Assembly (NCBI RefSeq): GCF_002846575.1
Contig: NZ_PJND01000007.1
Location: 186,001 to 250,000, forward strand
Source: Flavobacterium lindanitolerans
GTDB taxonomy: Bacteria > Bacteroidota > Bacteroidia > Flavobacteriales > Flavobacteriaceae
Length of the DNA: 64,000 bases
Direction: 5' to 3'
Shown here: positions 1 to 8,769 of the stretch, piece by piece
How positions within the stretch are numbered: the stretch's first letter is position 1
Layout of the letters: every line of letters begins with the position of its first letter
The notes under the pieces: generated by a model
Database searches by the model: none
Told to the model about the DNA's origin: nothing
What the model saw: the letters and a program-made list of their open reading frames with translations, nothing else
Program-made: the position numbers and the translations under genes

Positions 1-244
1 CCAAAGCAAAGATTCCGTTGGTAACTCCTAATAACCGAACACCGGCTCCACCACATTGCGCCATTGATTCTAACAGAATAGTCCCGGGAACATAATTAAA
101 TTCCGGGAAATTACCTTTTAAGATAAAATTCGTGTCGTCAAACTTCTTAACGCCTATGATTTGTTCTTTATCTACAGAAATAATTTCGTCAACAAATAAA
201 AAAGGTGCCCTGTGCGGTATCAGGTTTTCAATATCCTTGCTCAT
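1..244 (-). CDS. FabZ-like 3-hydroxyacyl-ACP dehydratase, partial (cut by window start)
   Basis: The 81 visible N-terminal codons give a hot-dog-fold start. The PHRAPFLFVDEI segment near residue 10 carries the FabZ catalytic His, and LLESMAQCGG near residue 62 carries the acidic residue that precedes the central helix. Family role: dehydration of beta-hydroxyacyl-ACP in fatty acid synthesis, or a relative working on other acyl-ACPs. The ATG lies 6 bases after the stop of the PH/SHOCT gene, so the two are probably co-transcribed. The C-terminal part is outside the window, so FabZ cannot be separated from FabZ-like paralogues of aryl-polyene or lipid clusters. Confidence 0.75.
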   Translation of the reverse strand, partial: MSKDIENLIPHRAPFLFVDEIISVDKEQIIGVKKFDDTNFILKGNFPEFNYVPGTILLESMAQCGGAGVRLLGVTNGIFAL

Positions 245-250
245 GGCAGT

Positions 251-997
251 TTACATATGGCTTAAAATTTCTTTTTTCAAGGCATCATATTCTCCCTGCA
301 TAATGAGTCCGTTGTCCAATAGCTTTTTATAATTCTGTAATTTTTCAAACAGTTCGTCCTGCGACAATTCTCCTAAAGTTTTTTCCTTTGCAACTTCAGG
401 CTTTTCATCCGGATATTGTTTTTCATCTCGGTATCCGGATTGGGAAACAGGAATGATTTCAGCAAAATCAGTCACTTCTTCAGTTTCCATTTCTTCAATA
501 ACTTCCGGTTCTTCTACTTCAGCAAATGTTTCTGCAACGATTTCTTTTTCTTCGAATTCTTCTACTTTTGGTTCTTCAGCAAAAGCAGGCGCAACCGGAC
601 CATTTTTTAATACATCCAGTTGTTCTTTAGCAAAAGTATAGATTTTTCTTGCCTGTGTTTTTGGTATATAATCGATAGAAATGGTCAGGTCTGTTTTAGT
701 TGTAAATGAAAATTCGGAACCTAAAATATTTTCTTTTACAAAAGTCCCAGCAATATCATCCCATGTATAATCTGTGAAATCCATTGACAATCCTAAATTT
801 TTAGGCTTGCAGATAATAATCCTTTTGTTTGTAAGCACAATGCTGTCCGGAAAAACCGTAATGGCAGGTTTTTTTTGCACTCCTATATAGCCTATTTCCT
901 CATTTTTCATGAGCAGATCGGTCAGTTTTGAAGTAATCTTTTCGATTGCTTTTGGGTCTTGTTCTTCGTTTAAAAACTTTTTAATTTGTTCTTTCAT
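251..997 (-). CDS. PH-domain and SHOCT-domain protein
   Basis: A 248-aa soluble protein with no signal peptide or membrane segment. Residues about 30-130 look like a bacterial pleckstrin-homology domain: the VFPDSIVLTNKRIII pattern followed by a tryptophan strand is typical. Residues about 135-205 are a low-complexity linker rich in Glu, Val and Pro. The last 34 residues (ELFEKLQNYKKLLDNGLI then a GEYDALKKEIL pattern) fit a SHOCT domain, a short C-terminal oligomerisation motif. Biological role is unknown; PH-SHOCT proteins are often tied to membrane or envelope functions. It sits between the MmcQ-like gene and the FabZ-like gene on the same strand. Confidence 0.75.
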   Translation of the reverse strand: MKEQIKKFLNEEQDPKAIEKITSKLTDLLMKNEEIGYIGVQKKPAITVFPDSIVLTNKRIIICKPKNLGLSMDFTDYTWDDIAGTFVKENILGSEFSFTTKTDLTISIDYIPKTQARKIYTFAKEQLDVLKNGPVAPAFAEEPKVEEFEEKEIVAETFAEVEEPEVIEEMETEEVTDFAEIIPVSQSGYRDEKQYPDEKPEVAKEKTLGELSQDELFEKLQNYKKLLDNGLIMQGEYDALKKEILSHM

Positions 998-1042
998 CTT
1001 TCAGTTGCTGAATTTGTAGACATATATCCACAAAAGTAATAC

Positions 1043-1414
1043 CTAATTTTTTAATTCAATAATTTCAGTTTGGATTTTCTTTGTTAAGCTTTTGAAAACC
1101 AAATCATAGGAATGATCAATAAGTTCCCTTACCATCTTGTCAGTAACATCACCATGCAGAGAAACCGTATTCCAGTGGACTTTGCTCATATGATAGCCCG
1201 GCTTAATGTCGTCAAACTCGGCACGAAACTCTTCTGCCCGTTCCGGATCACATTTTAAATTGATAGATGGTGTTCCTTTTTCCCAACCACTAAGTGAGGA
1301 AAGCGCGAACATTTTTCCACCGACTTTAAAAACCAATGTGTCTTCATCAAAAGGAAAATGTTCTGTTACTCCTTTTTTAGAAAGGCAATACTCAAAATAG
1401 GCTTGTATATGCAT
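1043..1414 (-). CDS. MmcQ/YjbR family protein
   Basis: A 123-aa protein matching the small MmcQ/YjbR fold along its whole length: an N-terminal helix with YFEYCLSKKGVTEHFPF, a central VFKVGGKMFAL strand pair, then NLKCDPERAEEFR and PGYHMSKVHWNTV. The family resembles a DNA-binding double-wing fold, but its cellular function is not established. The start codon overlaps the stop of the upstream GNAT gene by one base, so translation is probably coupled. Confidence 0.85.
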   Translation of the reverse strand: MHIQAYFEYCLSKKGVTEHFPFDEDTLVFKVGGKMFALSSLSGWEKGTPSINLKCDPERAEEFRAEFDDIKPGYHMSKVHWNTVSLHGDVTDKMVRELIDHSYDLVFKSLTKKIQTEIIELKN

Positions 1415-1815
1415 TATCTTATTATTTTTTCCATTTGTTTTTCCGGATTGGCCAATGCTCCAAATCCAAATTTCTCATATAAAAAGTGGGCGTCTGCTGT
1501 TGCCAGTCGCCATGTCCTTACCTTGCTAAAAGCCGGCTCGCTTAATAATCTGTCCATCAACAGTGACGAATATCCTTTGCCTTGCTGTTCTTCCGCTATA
1601 AAAACATCCATAATATACGCAAAAACAACATAATCTGTCACTACTCTTGCAAATCCTATCTGCTTTCCATTGCTGTAAATCCCAAAACAATAAGAATTCT
1701 CAATAGTCGTCTTCACTTCTTCCATAGTTCTTCCTTTTGCCCAATAGGTGTTGGTGAGGAATTTATGGATAAACGAAATATCCAATTTGTCTTTGTCTGA
1801 AGAAATCCTAATCAT
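1414..1815 (-). CDS. GNAT family N-acetyltransferase
   Basis: A 133-aa single-domain GNAT protein. The acetyl-CoA loop is visible as EEQQGKGYSSLLM (Q-x-x-G-x-G/A pattern), preceded by the beta-4 strand VVFAYIMDVFI. The substrate cannot be inferred; the family includes amino-acid, peptide and small-molecule acetyltransferases. Its start overlaps the end of the cyclase-family gene by four bases (ATGA-type overlap) and its end overlaps the next gene by one base, so it is in the middle of a tightly packed operon. Confidence 0.85.
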   Translation of the reverse strand: MIRISSDKDKLDISFIHKFLTNTYWAKGRTMEEVKTTIENSYCFGIYSNGKQIGFARVVTDYVVFAYIMDVFIAEEQQGKGYSSLLMDRLLSEPAFSKVRTWRLATADAHFLYEKFGFGALANPEKQMEKIIR

Positions 1816-2576
1816 ATCTTATATAGAACAGGTTTGCTTGGACTGGCGTCATTTTCAAAAGAAGCTATTTGCAGATTAAGCAGATAACTCCCGTCTTCTA
1901 CATGGTCAGGCACAAAGATTAGTTCCGTAATTGTGGCATCAAATCGGGCATCATCGTTCAAATCATAGGTGTTTTTAACATTCCAGAATGCCTTATGAGC
2001 CAACAATTTACCCTGGTCTCTTTCCTTATCAACGCTTGGCAAATCAATCAGCAGGTGTTTGATTCCTCTTTCTCTGATAAAAACTGCTGCTTTTTCATCC
2101 AGATAAGGCGGATTAGTATCGGAATATTTTCTCGAAAGCTTTTCTTCCGGATTTGGCAACGTTCTGATGACAATGGCTTCTGGAAATTTTCCTTCCAAAG
2201 CCTTTTCTATCTGGTTTTTGGTGATTACCCGGTCTTCACCACGCAATTCCGGTTCAACAGAAACTAATTCTGCCGTAAAGAAAAAGGTTTTCAGATGCCG
2301 GTTGATGCTGTAAAATTCTTTTGTAATATGCCCCAAACATTCTGTGTGTGTCCCGTGTCCGTGCGGATTAAAAAAGATATTATTGAAATTGGTAGAGGAA
2401 CTTCCTTCAGAAACCTTTCCTACCCAATGACCAAAACGGACGGGTTCTATGACGGGTTTTTCTATATACCAGGCAATAGGATTTTCATCAGTATTTGTCA
2501 GGGTAATGGAAATGTCTATCGGTTTTGAAAAGTCAACTTCAAAATTTTGGTTATTATGCTGGATTGTAGCAATCAT
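1812..2576 (-). CDS. cyclase family protein (kynurenine formamidase-like metal hydrolase)
   Basis: A 254-aa cytoplasmic protein of the cyclase/kynurenine-formamidase superfamily. The metal-binding signature appears as HGHGTHTECLGH at residues 72-83, with the GTH core, an acidic residue two positions later and a final His. The variant with Glu in place of the usual Asp, and the extra residue before GTH, place it outside classical KynB. Nothing else of tryptophan breakdown is nearby, so kynurenine is not supported as substrate. The ATG at 2576 is the only sensible start. Confidence 0.8.
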   Translation of the reverse strand: MIATIQHNNQNFEVDFSKPIDISITLTNTDENPIAWYIEKPVIEPVRFGHWVGKVSEGSSSTNFNNIFFNPHGHGTHTECLGHITKEFYSINRHLKTFFFTAELVSVEPELRGEDRVITKNQIEKALEGKFPEAIVIRTLPNPEEKLSRKYSDTNPPYLDEKAAVFIRERGIKHLLIDLPSVDKERDQGKLLAHKAFWNVKNTYDLNDDARFDATITELIFVPDHVEDGSYLLNLQIASFENDASPSKPVLYKI

Positions 2577-2620
2577 TGTCAGATGTTTTAATTAGTACAA
2601 AAACCACCTGGCTTTTGCAT

Positions 2621-3757
2621 TTAATCATCCAAATTTATCAAAAACAAATCACTTGCAATTCCATCTGCCAAAAACTTTCCTTTTGGTGTTGTTTTCAAGA
2701 TATTCTTTTCGACGGCAAGCAATCCGTCAGCAATAAACTTTTCCGATTGCTTTTGTAAATATTGCAATACTTCTTCCCCAAATTCTTTTTGAATGCGATT
2801 AAGCGAAACGCCCCAAATAGTGCGAAGACCGGTCATGATATATTCATTATAGCGGTCATTTGCGGTCAAAATCTCGACTTCACCGGGTAATTTTCCGGCT
2901 TCGATTTCTTTCAGATAGATTGGATTGTTGGCAATATTCCAGCTTCTGGAAATACCGTCATAACTATGGGCAGAAGGACCAATACCAATATATTTTTTGC
3001 CCAGCCAATAGGCCGAATTGTTTTTGGAGAAATAATCCGGCTTGCCAAAATTGGACAGTTCATAATGAATGAATCCGTGCTGCTGAAGCATTTCTACCAG
3101 GATCATAAAATGTTCCTGAGCCACTTCATCTTTGGGTTCGGAAACTTTTCCGATCTGGATTAATTTCTTTAGGGCCGTTTTGGGCTCTACCGTTAAGGCG
3201 TAGCTTGAAATATGCGGAATGCCAAAACTCAGGGCCGTTTCTATATTCTGTTTCCACATTTCATTTGTCATTCCCGGAATGCCATAAATGAGGTCGATGG
3301 AAATATTGTCGAAATAACGTGTTGCCGTTTCCAGTGATTTTTTGGCTTCTTCGGCATTATGCGCACGATTCATCATTTTCAAATCATTCTCAAAAAAAGA
3401 CTGAATACCGATACTTAAACGGTTAATCCGACTGCCCGCCAACTCAACAATTCGTTCATCTGAAAGGTCATCAGGATTGGCTTCCAGAGTAATTTCCGGA
3501 TTTTCTGCCACTTTAAAATTGGCATATATGGCATCAATTAAAAAATCCAGTTCCTCATCAGACAAAACCGAAGGTGTACCGCCGCCAAAATAAATGGTTT
3601 CTACGATTTCGTTTTCAAATTCCGATTTCCGCATTTGCATTTCTTTCACCAATGCCTGTACCATTTCTTCTTTCTTTTTCATAGAAGTCGAAAAATGAAA
3701 GTCGCAATAATGGCAAGCCTGTTTGCAAAAAGGGATATGGATGTAAATACCGCTCAT
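2621..3757 (-). CDS. hemW: radical SAM family heme chaperone HemW
   Basis: A 378-aa radical SAM protein. The [4Fe-4S]/SAM motif CKQACHYC (Cys11, Cys15, Cys18; CxxxCxxC) follows GIYIHIPF, and GGGTPS follows near residue 60, both typical of the HemN/HemW group. HemW inserts heme into respiratory proteins rather than oxidising coproporphyrinogen. HemW carries CxxxCxxC without the extra Cys of HemN (CxxxCxxCxC), and here Phe follows the third Cys plus one, which favours HemW. Length is standard. It lies 24 bases after ruvC on the same strand. Confidence 0.9.
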   Translation of the reverse strand: MSGIYIHIPFCKQACHYCDFHFSTSMKKKEEMVQALVKEMQMRKSEFENEIVETIYFGGGTPSVLSDEELDFLIDAIYANFKVAENPEITLEANPDDLSDERIVELAGSRINRLSIGIQSFFENDLKMMNRAHNAEEAKKSLETATRYFDNISIDLIYGIPGMTNEMWKQNIETALSFGIPHISSYALTVEPKTALKKLIQIGKVSEPKDEVAQEHFMILVEMLQQHGFIHYELSNFGKPDYFSKNNSAYWLGKKYIGIGPSAHSYDGISRSWNIANNPIYLKEIEAGKLPGEVEILTANDRYNEYIMTGLRTIWGVSLNRIQKEFGEEVLQYLQKQSEKFIADGLLAVEKNILKTTPKGKFLADGIASDLFLINLDD

Positions 3758-3781
3758 TTTTTAGTATCGTGCAGAAATATA

Positions 3782-4336
3782 TTATTTCCTTACTCTTTCT
3801 TCATTTTGTTTTACAAAAGCATCCCAACCCGAATAGCTTTTGGTACCGGTTGCTTTTCCGGAATTAAAAAAGTGGCATACTGCTGCTGCCAAACCGTCTG
3901 TACTGTCGAGATTTTTTGGTAATTCTTTTAATGCCAGAAGTTGCTGAAGCATTTTAGCTACCTGTTCTTTAGATGCATTACCGTTTCCTGTAATGGCCAT
4001 TTTTATCTTTTTAGGTTCGTATTCCGTAATAGGAATCTGTCGCGAAAGACCTGCTGCCATGGCAACACCCTGAGCCCGTCCCAATTTCAGCATCGACTGA
4101 ACGTTTTTTCCAAAAAAGGGCGCTTCGATGGCAATTTCATCCGGATGGTGGGTTTCAATTAATTCGATGGTTCTTTCAAAAATGACTTTTAGCTTGGTAT
4201 AATGATCATCATATTTGCTCAATATAAGTTCATTCAATTGTAAAAACTCCATTTTTTTATTGATGACTCTTATCAATCCAAAACCCATGATGGTAGTTCC
4301 GGGATCAATTCCTAATATGATACGTTCGTTTGCCAA
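3782..4336 (-). CDS. ruvC: crossover junction endodeoxyribonuclease RuvC
   Basis: A 184-aa Holliday-junction resolvase that cuts four-way junctions with RuvAB. The N-terminal ILGIDPGTTIMGFG carries the first catalytic Asp (Asp11), AIEAPFF the second acidic residue, and the DSTDGLAAAVCH segment the C-terminal pair. The start read here is TTG; no ATG lies in frame between the preceding stop and the conserved region, so a non-ATG start is needed. Only 22 bases separate it from the divergent gene at 4359, so both promoters must overlap neighbouring coding DNA. It heads the minus-strand run down to position 1. Confidence 0.93.
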   Translation of the reverse strand: MANERIILGIDPGTTIMGFGLIRVINKKMEFLQLNELILSKYDDHYTKLKVIFERTIELIETHHPDEIAIEAPFFGKNVQSMLKLGRAQGVAMAAGLSRQIPITEYEPKKIKMAITGNGNASKEQVAKMLQQLLALKELPKNLDSTDGLAAAVCHFFNSGKATGTKSYSGWDAFVKQNEERVRK

Positions 4337-4358
4337 TTTTAATTTGTTATTTTGCCGA

Positions 4359-5303
4359 ATGATTGCAATTCCTCACAAAGCTAAACAATTCCTCGTGTTT
4401 CTGGTCAAACTTTTGATTGTTGGCGGCGCATTTTATTTTATCTGGAATCAATTGGCGCATAATGAACAGTTGGATTGGCAAAAATTTCTTGATTTACTGG
4501 ACAGGAAAAAATCTTTCTGGGGCATTATTTTCTTACTATCATTCAGCTTTTTCAATCGCTATTTTGAAATCTTAAAATGGCAGAATCTTGCTCAGGTCGT
4601 TGAAAAAATTTCTATTGGCAGCGCCACAGAGCAGGTCTTAGGCGCATTGACTGCCTCCATTTTCACACCAAACGGAATTGGAGAATATGGTGCCAAAACA
4701 TTATATTTCAAAAAAAAGGAAGCCAAAAGAATTGTATTTCTAAACCTGATTTGCAACGGAATCCAAATGATTCTGACCATCATTTTTGGTACGGTCGGAT
4801 TGCTTTATTTCAATTATAAATTTCCAATCGTTTCCAATAAAAGCCTTTTGCTTGTCTTTGGAATAGTACTGCTTATAGTCGTCCTCCTCTTTGGCTTGAA
4901 AAAAATTACGGTTAAAGGCTACTCTCTTCATCTGCTATTTGAAAAGATAAACGAGATTCCAAAGCAAATTCATCAAAAGAATATGCTTCTGGCGGTTGGC
5001 CGTTACCTCATCTTTTCGCATCAGTATTATTTCCTGTTTCTTGCTTTTGATGTCAAGCTGCCTTATGTATTACTTATGGCAACTATTACGAGTGTCTATT
5101 TCCTGGCTTCTTCCTTACCCACATTCCAGTTTTTAGATTTTGCTGTCAAAGGAAGTGTTGCCGTCTTTTTTTTCGGATTGCTTGGCGTAAACGAATGGAT
5201 TGTTGTTTTTATCAGTACCTTGATGTGGTTTTTAAATGTGGTGCTTCCTGTAGTTATAGGAAGTTATTATGTCTTTAATTTTAAGTCGAAATGGAAATCA
5301 TAG
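4359..5303 (+). CDS. lysylphosphatidylglycerol synthase transmembrane-domain-like protein
   Basis: A 314-aa integral membrane protein with about seven or eight hydrophobic segments and no soluble catalytic domain. It fits the UPF0104/LPG_synthase_TM family (flippase-like half of MprF): the GALTASIFTPNGIGEYG stretch is the family hallmark. The longer in-frame ATG at 4215 is inside ruvC and is rejected; the ATG at 4359 gives a clean start before the first membrane helix. Its last 13 bases overlap the start of the GT2 gene, suggesting coupled expression and a shared role in lipid or envelope glycan assembly, which is inference. Confidence 0.8.
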   Translation: MIAIPHKAKQFLVFLVKLLIVGGAFYFIWNQLAHNEQLDWQKFLDLLDRKKSFWGIIFLLSFSFFNRYFEILKWQNLAQVVEKISIGSATEQVLGALTASIFTPNGIGEYGAKTLYFKKKEAKRIVFLNLICNGIQMILTIIFGTVGLLYFNYKFPIVSNKSLLLVFGIVLLIVVLLFGLKKITVKGYSLHLLFEKINEIPKQIHQKNMLLAVGRYLIFSHQYYFLFLAFDVKLPYVLLMATITSVYFLASSLPTFQFLDFAVKGSVAVFFFGLLGVNEWIVVFISTLMWFLNVVLPVVIGSYYVFNFKSKWKS

Positions 5304-6412
5304 CCTTTCTGTTTTTTGGAATCGTGGGTATCTATTCCGTTTTTATCATCGGACTGGCTTACGGATTCCGCAAGGTGGCTGTTTTCAAAAACAACAGCTC
5401 TGAGCCAAAATCTACCTTTTCGATTATTGTTCCTTTCAGAAATGAGGCTCAACATCTTCCCCAATTGCTGTATTCTTTCTCGCAGATGGACTACCCAAGG
5501 TCAAAATTCGAGGTTATCTTTGTAAACGATGGCTCAACAGACGATTCCGTTAGCATTATCCAGAACTTCCAGGCTTTGAGTTTCGACTACCGGATAATTG
5601 ACTCCGTCCGAAAATCCGCTTCCCCAAAAAAAGACGCAATTGTAACAGCAATAAACCTCTTAGAAAACGAATGGGTTATAACTACCGATGCCGACTGTTT
5701 TGTTAGCCCAGACTGGCTAAAAACAATCGACAGCTACATTCAAAACCATAATCCTGTAATGATTGCCGGGGCAGTATCTTTTTCTGCGGATGAATCTTTC
5801 CTACAGCAATTCCAGCAATTGGATATGATTAGCCTGCAGGGAGCCACTATAGGAAGTTTCGGACTGCATAAGGCTTTTATGTGTAACGGAGCCAACCTCG
5901 CTTATAAAAAGGATTTATTTTTTGAACTCGGTGGCTTTGAAGGAAATGATGACCTTGCCAGCGGTGATGATGTTTTTGTACTGCAAAAAGCCGTGGCGAA
6001 ATATCCTGAAAAAGTACAATACCTAAAATCTGAATGCAATATTGTCCTGACGGAACCTTTGGATAGCTGGAAAGCGGTTTTCCATCAACGGGTACGTTGG
6101 GCTTCAAAAACGGCATCCTATCAGAATGCTTTCGGGAAAATTCTTGCCCTTATTGTTTTTGGAGGAAATCTGGCTATTGTTGTCGGATTGCTTTTGACAT
6201 TTTTGGGACTGTTTTCTTTTTGGAGCTGGTATCTGCTGTTTGCTGTAAAAATCTTTGCCGATTTCCTGTTGCTAAATCCAACCGGAAAGTTTCTAAAGCC
6301 GGAACAGGTCCGGTTTTTTCTAATCAGCAATCTGCTTTATCCTTTTTTCAGTACAACAGTTGCGCTGTATTCCCTTTTTGGAAAATACGAATGGAAAGGC
6401 AGAAAATTCTAA
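5291..6412 (+). CDS. membrane-anchored GT2 family glycosyltransferase
   Basis: A 373-aa protein with an N-terminal membrane helix, a GT-A domain and a C-terminal hydrophobic region. Seen motifs: FSIIVPFRNE at the start of the nucleotide fold, NDGSTDDS, the DAD (DxD-type) metal motif in TTDADCF, and QRVRW (QxxRW), the signature of processive or chitin/cellulose-synthase-like GT2 enzymes. Hence it transfers a sugar from a nucleotide-sugar at the cytoplasmic face. The acceptor is unknown. It overlaps the upstream flippase-like gene by 13 bases, so the two may work on the same lipid-linked product. Confidence 0.88.
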   Translation: MEIIAFLFFGIVGIYSVFIIGLAYGFRKVAVFKNNSSEPKSTFSIIVPFRNEAQHLPQLLYSFSQMDYPRSKFEVIFVNDGSTDDSVSIIQNFQALSFDYRIIDSVRKSASPKKDAIVTAINLLENEWVITTDADCFVSPDWLKTIDSYIQNHNPVMIAGAVSFSADESFLQQFQQLDMISLQGATIGSFGLHKAFMCNGANLAYKKDLFFELGGFEGNDDLASGDDVFVLQKAVAKYPEKVQYLKSECNIVLTEPLDSWKAVFHQRVRWASKTASYQNAFGKILALIVFGGNLAIVVGLLLTFLGLFSFWSWYLLFAVKIFADFLLLNPTGKFLKPEQVRFFLISNLLYPFFSTTVALYSLFGKYEWKGRKF

Positions 6413-6417
6413 GCTTA

Positions 6418-6894
6418 TTATTCTACATTGAGAATTACAGGCAAGATAAATTGCGTCTTTACCGGAATGCCTCTTTTCAAAGCGGGATTAATCTTTGGAA
6501 AATCGGTCAGACGGCTATGGAGTATGCTGTCAATTTTCACTTTATCATAGGCCAGACTATCGGACGGGAACTGTGGTTCGAACTCAATTCTTGAATCCGG
6601 ATATACGGTAACCTTAACCTGTATTGTATCAATCTGTGGATATAATATTGACAACGTATCCAAATCCAGTTTCTGTTGGATGGTAACCGTTAGGAAGTCA
6701 AAAAAACACTGCTTTCGGGTTGTTTCATCCTTAATGGAATCACAAGTTGCCACCGAAGGAAATTCATCTACCTGATTCCAGTTTACTTTCTGGAGCTCCT
6801 GTTTGAGCAGTTCTTCTTCAGAAATCTTCTGATTCTGAAGATTCTGGCAAGAACACAAAAGTCCTAAAAAAAGAATTGCTGTTAGTTTTCTCAT
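6418..6894 (-). CDS. small lipoprotein with a TonB-C-terminal-like region
   Basis: From the ATG at 6894 the protein is 158 aa and begins with a lipoprotein signal (hydrophobic LTAILFLGLLCSC; probable lipid Cys16). An in-frame ATG 18 bases upstream would add MPANHH before the charged n-region and is less likely. The C-terminal half (strands with VKVTVYPDSRIEF, then FPKINPALKRGIPVKTQF) resembles the beta-alpha-beta layout of TonB C-terminal domains found in many small flavobacterial envelope proteins. No function is known. It converges with the GT2 gene with five bases between the two stops and no terminator. Confidence 0.65.
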   Translation of the reverse strand: MRKLTAILFLGLLCSCQNLQNQKISEEELLKQELQKVNWNQVDEFPSVATCDSIKDETTRKQCFFDFLTVTIQQKLDLDTLSILYPQIDTIQVKVTVYPDSRIEFEPQFPSDSLAYDKVKIDSILHSRLTDFPKINPALKRGIPVKTQFILPVILNVE

Positions 6895-6952
6895 GTGATG
6901 ATTGGCAGGCATTTTGTAATATTACATAATTCAAAAATAATAAATTTAATTT

Positions 6953-7453
6953 ATGGAATATTTTTTATTGATTGCCGGATTTTTGTGCGTGATTGGAGGA
7001 ATCATCGGCAGCTTCCTGCCTGTGCTTCCAGATGCTCCTCTTTCCTGGATAGGTTTGCTGCTCCTTTACTTTTGCGACGGAATTGAAACCGAATACTGGG
7101 TGTTGGGCATTACGCTTTTCATAGCCATTGTTTCCGGCATTTTGGACTATATTATTCCGGCTAAGGGAACCAAACATTTTGGCGGCAGTTCCTATGGAAT
7201 CTGGGGCACCAACATAGGATTGGTTGTCGGACTGATTGCCCCTATTCCTTTTGGGTTTGTTATAGGTCCTTTTCTGGGTGCTTTTATTGGCGAAATGTTA
7301 TACGATTCCAAAGACCATTCCCGTGCACTAAAAGCAGCAACCGGATCATTTATCGGATTTTTAGCTTCAACCTTTATAAAATTTGTTGTGTGTATGGGAT
7401 TCCTGGGACTTTTTCTGTATAAAGTATGGGAATTTAGGGGAGTATGGTTTTAA
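6953..7453 (+). CDS. DUF456 domain-containing membrane protein
   Basis: A 166-aa hydrophobic protein with four or five membrane helices. GGIIGSFLPVLPDAPLSWIG at the start and the glycine-rich GIWGTNIGLVVGLI with GPFLGAFIGE in the middle are the DUF456 pattern (tandem glycine-zipper-like helices). Function is unknown. It is transcribed alone; upstream is the divergent lipoprotein gene, downstream only terminators facing the other way. Confidence 0.85.
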   Translation: MEYFLLIAGFLCVIGGIIGSFLPVLPDAPLSWIGLLLLYFCDGIETEYWVLGITLFIAIVSGILDYIIPAKGTKHFGGSSYGIWGTNIGLVVGLIAPIPFGFVIGPFLGAFIGEMLYDSKDHSRALKAATGSFIGFLASTFIKFVVCMGFLGLFLYKVWEFRGVWF

Positions 7454-7481
7454 TGATAAAAGGAGGCGTTATGTAAATCAA

Positions 7482-7511
7482 AAAAGCCCTCCAAGTAAAT
7501 GGAAAGCTTTT
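7482..7511 (-). terminator. second terminator hairpin downstream of tRNA-Asp
   Basis: On the minus strand AAAAGCUUUCCA pairs with UGGAGGGCUUUU over 12 pairs (two G-U) around a 6-base loop, followed by a U-rich stretch. It lies about 75 bases beyond the first tRNA terminator. Confidence 0.55.
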
Positions 7512-7587
7512 CATTGGTCTAACTACTAAACCTGGTACTTTCGTACCTAAACAACACAACTAATCTTAAAAACCTTTTTGGGCAAAA

Positions 7588-7609
7588 AAGCCTTTCTTTC
7601 GAAAGGCTT
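7588..7609 (-). terminator. rho-independent terminator of tRNA-Asp
   Basis: A perfect 9-bp stem AAGCCTTTC / GAAAGGCTT with a 4-base loop. Read on the minus strand it is followed by a run of T, and it lies 12 bases after the tRNA 3' end. Confidence 0.8.
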
Positions 7610-7621
7610 CCCCCAATTTAG

Positions 7622-7695
7622 CGGTCTGGACGGGACTCGAACCCGCGACCCCATGCGTGACAGGCATGTATTCTAACCAACTGAACTACCAAACC
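7622..7695 (-). tRNA. tRNA-Asp (anticodon GTC)
   Basis: On the minus strand the gene folds as a standard cloverleaf. The acceptor GGTTTGG pairs with CCAGACC (one G-T pair), the D arm holds AGTTCAGTTGGTTAGAA, the anticodon stem CATGC/GCATG encloses loop CTGTCAC with anticodon GTC, and the T arm reads GCGGGTTCGAGTCCCGT. The discriminator base is G, as expected for Asp. No CCA is encoded, which is usual in this phylum. It is the only tRNA in the window. Confidence 0.93.
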
Positions 7696-7781
7696 AGCGC
7701 TTAATTGCGAGTGCAAATATACCACAGTTTTTTACTTCTGCAAGCATTTTTGCAAAAAAAATCAAAACTTTTTTTATCGTT

Positions 7782-8708
7782 TTACCCAAACATTTGTTTT
7801 TCAACCAAATATGTAGTGAGTATTTTTTCAAAATTTTTACCCGCCGACACAGGAACATACTTGATTCTGTTCTGTGCGCAGGTCAATGACAATCGCTTAA
7901 AATAGCTTTCAGCGCGTTTTTCATACTCTTCTTTTATGTTATCTGCAAAAAGATTGACCTCTTCTCCCGATTCAACGTCTATAAATTTTCTTGGCGTATT
8001 GTCAAAATCAAAGCTTAGTTCCGTTTTGTTATCGATAACATGAAACAATACGACTTTATGCTTGTTGTGTTTTAAATGCTGTAACGCATTCAGCAACGCT
8101 TCTTCATTTCCGGGTTGAAACATGTCCGTAAACAATATAATCATGGAACGGCGGTGCATCTTTTCGGCAATCTGATGCAGGAAAGTAACCGTATCGGTGT
8201 TTTTAGACTGTTTTGGCTCTGCCAGCAATTGTTCCAGTTTATTGAGAAGCATCCGGTGATGGCGCTCGCTTCCTTTTTCCGGAGCATAATATTCATAACT
8301 GTCTGAATAGACACTCAACCCGACAGCATCCCGTTGTTTTTTGAGCAGATTCATCAATACTGCCGATGCGAGTACAGCAAATCCAATCTTGCTTTCGAAA
8401 AATTGTTGCCCATCCTGTAATTTTGGGTAATGCATGGAAGATGAATTGTCAATAATCAGGTGGCAACGGAGGTTGGTTTCTTCTTCAAAACGTTTAGTAT
8501 AGAGCCTGTCAGTTTTTGCGAACAGTTTCCAATCGATATGTTTTGTACTTTCACCGGAATTATACACCTTATGTTCTGCAAATTCGGCAGAAAACCCATG
8601 AAATGGGCTTTTGTGCATTCCCGAAATAAAACCCTCGACAACCTGATTGGCTAACAGCTCCAAATGCTGGAAACTGGAAATTTTTTCTATTTGCGATTCA
8701 ATCTTCAT
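7782..8708 (-). CDS. DUF58 domain-containing protein
   Basis: A 308-aa soluble protein of the DUF58 family, which is related to von Willebrand A folds and usually partners MoxR-type AAA ATPases. Seen: the family block YNSGESTKHIDWKLFAKTDR near residue 55, followed by LIIDNSSSM, which keeps a MIDAS-like D-x-S-x-S arrangement, and IILFTDMF later. No MoxR gene is in this window, so the usual partner must lie elsewhere. It is followed by the tRNA-Asp on the same strand but separated by 86 bases. Confidence 0.88.
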   Translation of the reverse strand: MKIESQIEKISSFQHLELLANQVVEGFISGMHKSPFHGFSAEFAEHKVYNSGESTKHIDWKLFAKTDRLYTKRFEEETNLRCHLIIDNSSSMHYPKLQDGQQFFESKIGFAVLASAVLMNLLKKQRDAVGLSVYSDSYEYYAPEKGSERHHRMLLNKLEQLLAEPKQSKNTDTVTFLHQIAEKMHRRSMIILFTDMFQPGNEEALLNALQHLKHNKHKVVLFHVIDNKTELSFDFDNTPRKFIDVESGEEVNLFADNIKEEYEKRAESYFKRLSLTCAQNRIKYVPVSAGKNFEKILTTYLVEKQMFG

Positions 8709-8769
8709 TCTTCAAATATATTGAAAGATTGACTGATTTAAAAATTTATCCCAAGACTTTGCTAAACAA

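Noticed and set aside
4215..4358. Upstream ATG for the flippase-like membrane protein
   Set aside because: It lies inside ruvC on the opposite strand and would add 48 residues not matching the family; ATG 4359 is sufficient.
6097..6594. 165-aa plus-strand open frame
   Set aside because: It lies out of frame in the GT2 gene and antisense to the lipoprotein gene, and has Cys/Phe/Arg-rich composition without any family feature.
7782..8708. MoxR-DUF58-VWA operon
   Set aside because: Only the DUF58 gene is present; neighbouring genes are a tRNA and a lipoprotein.
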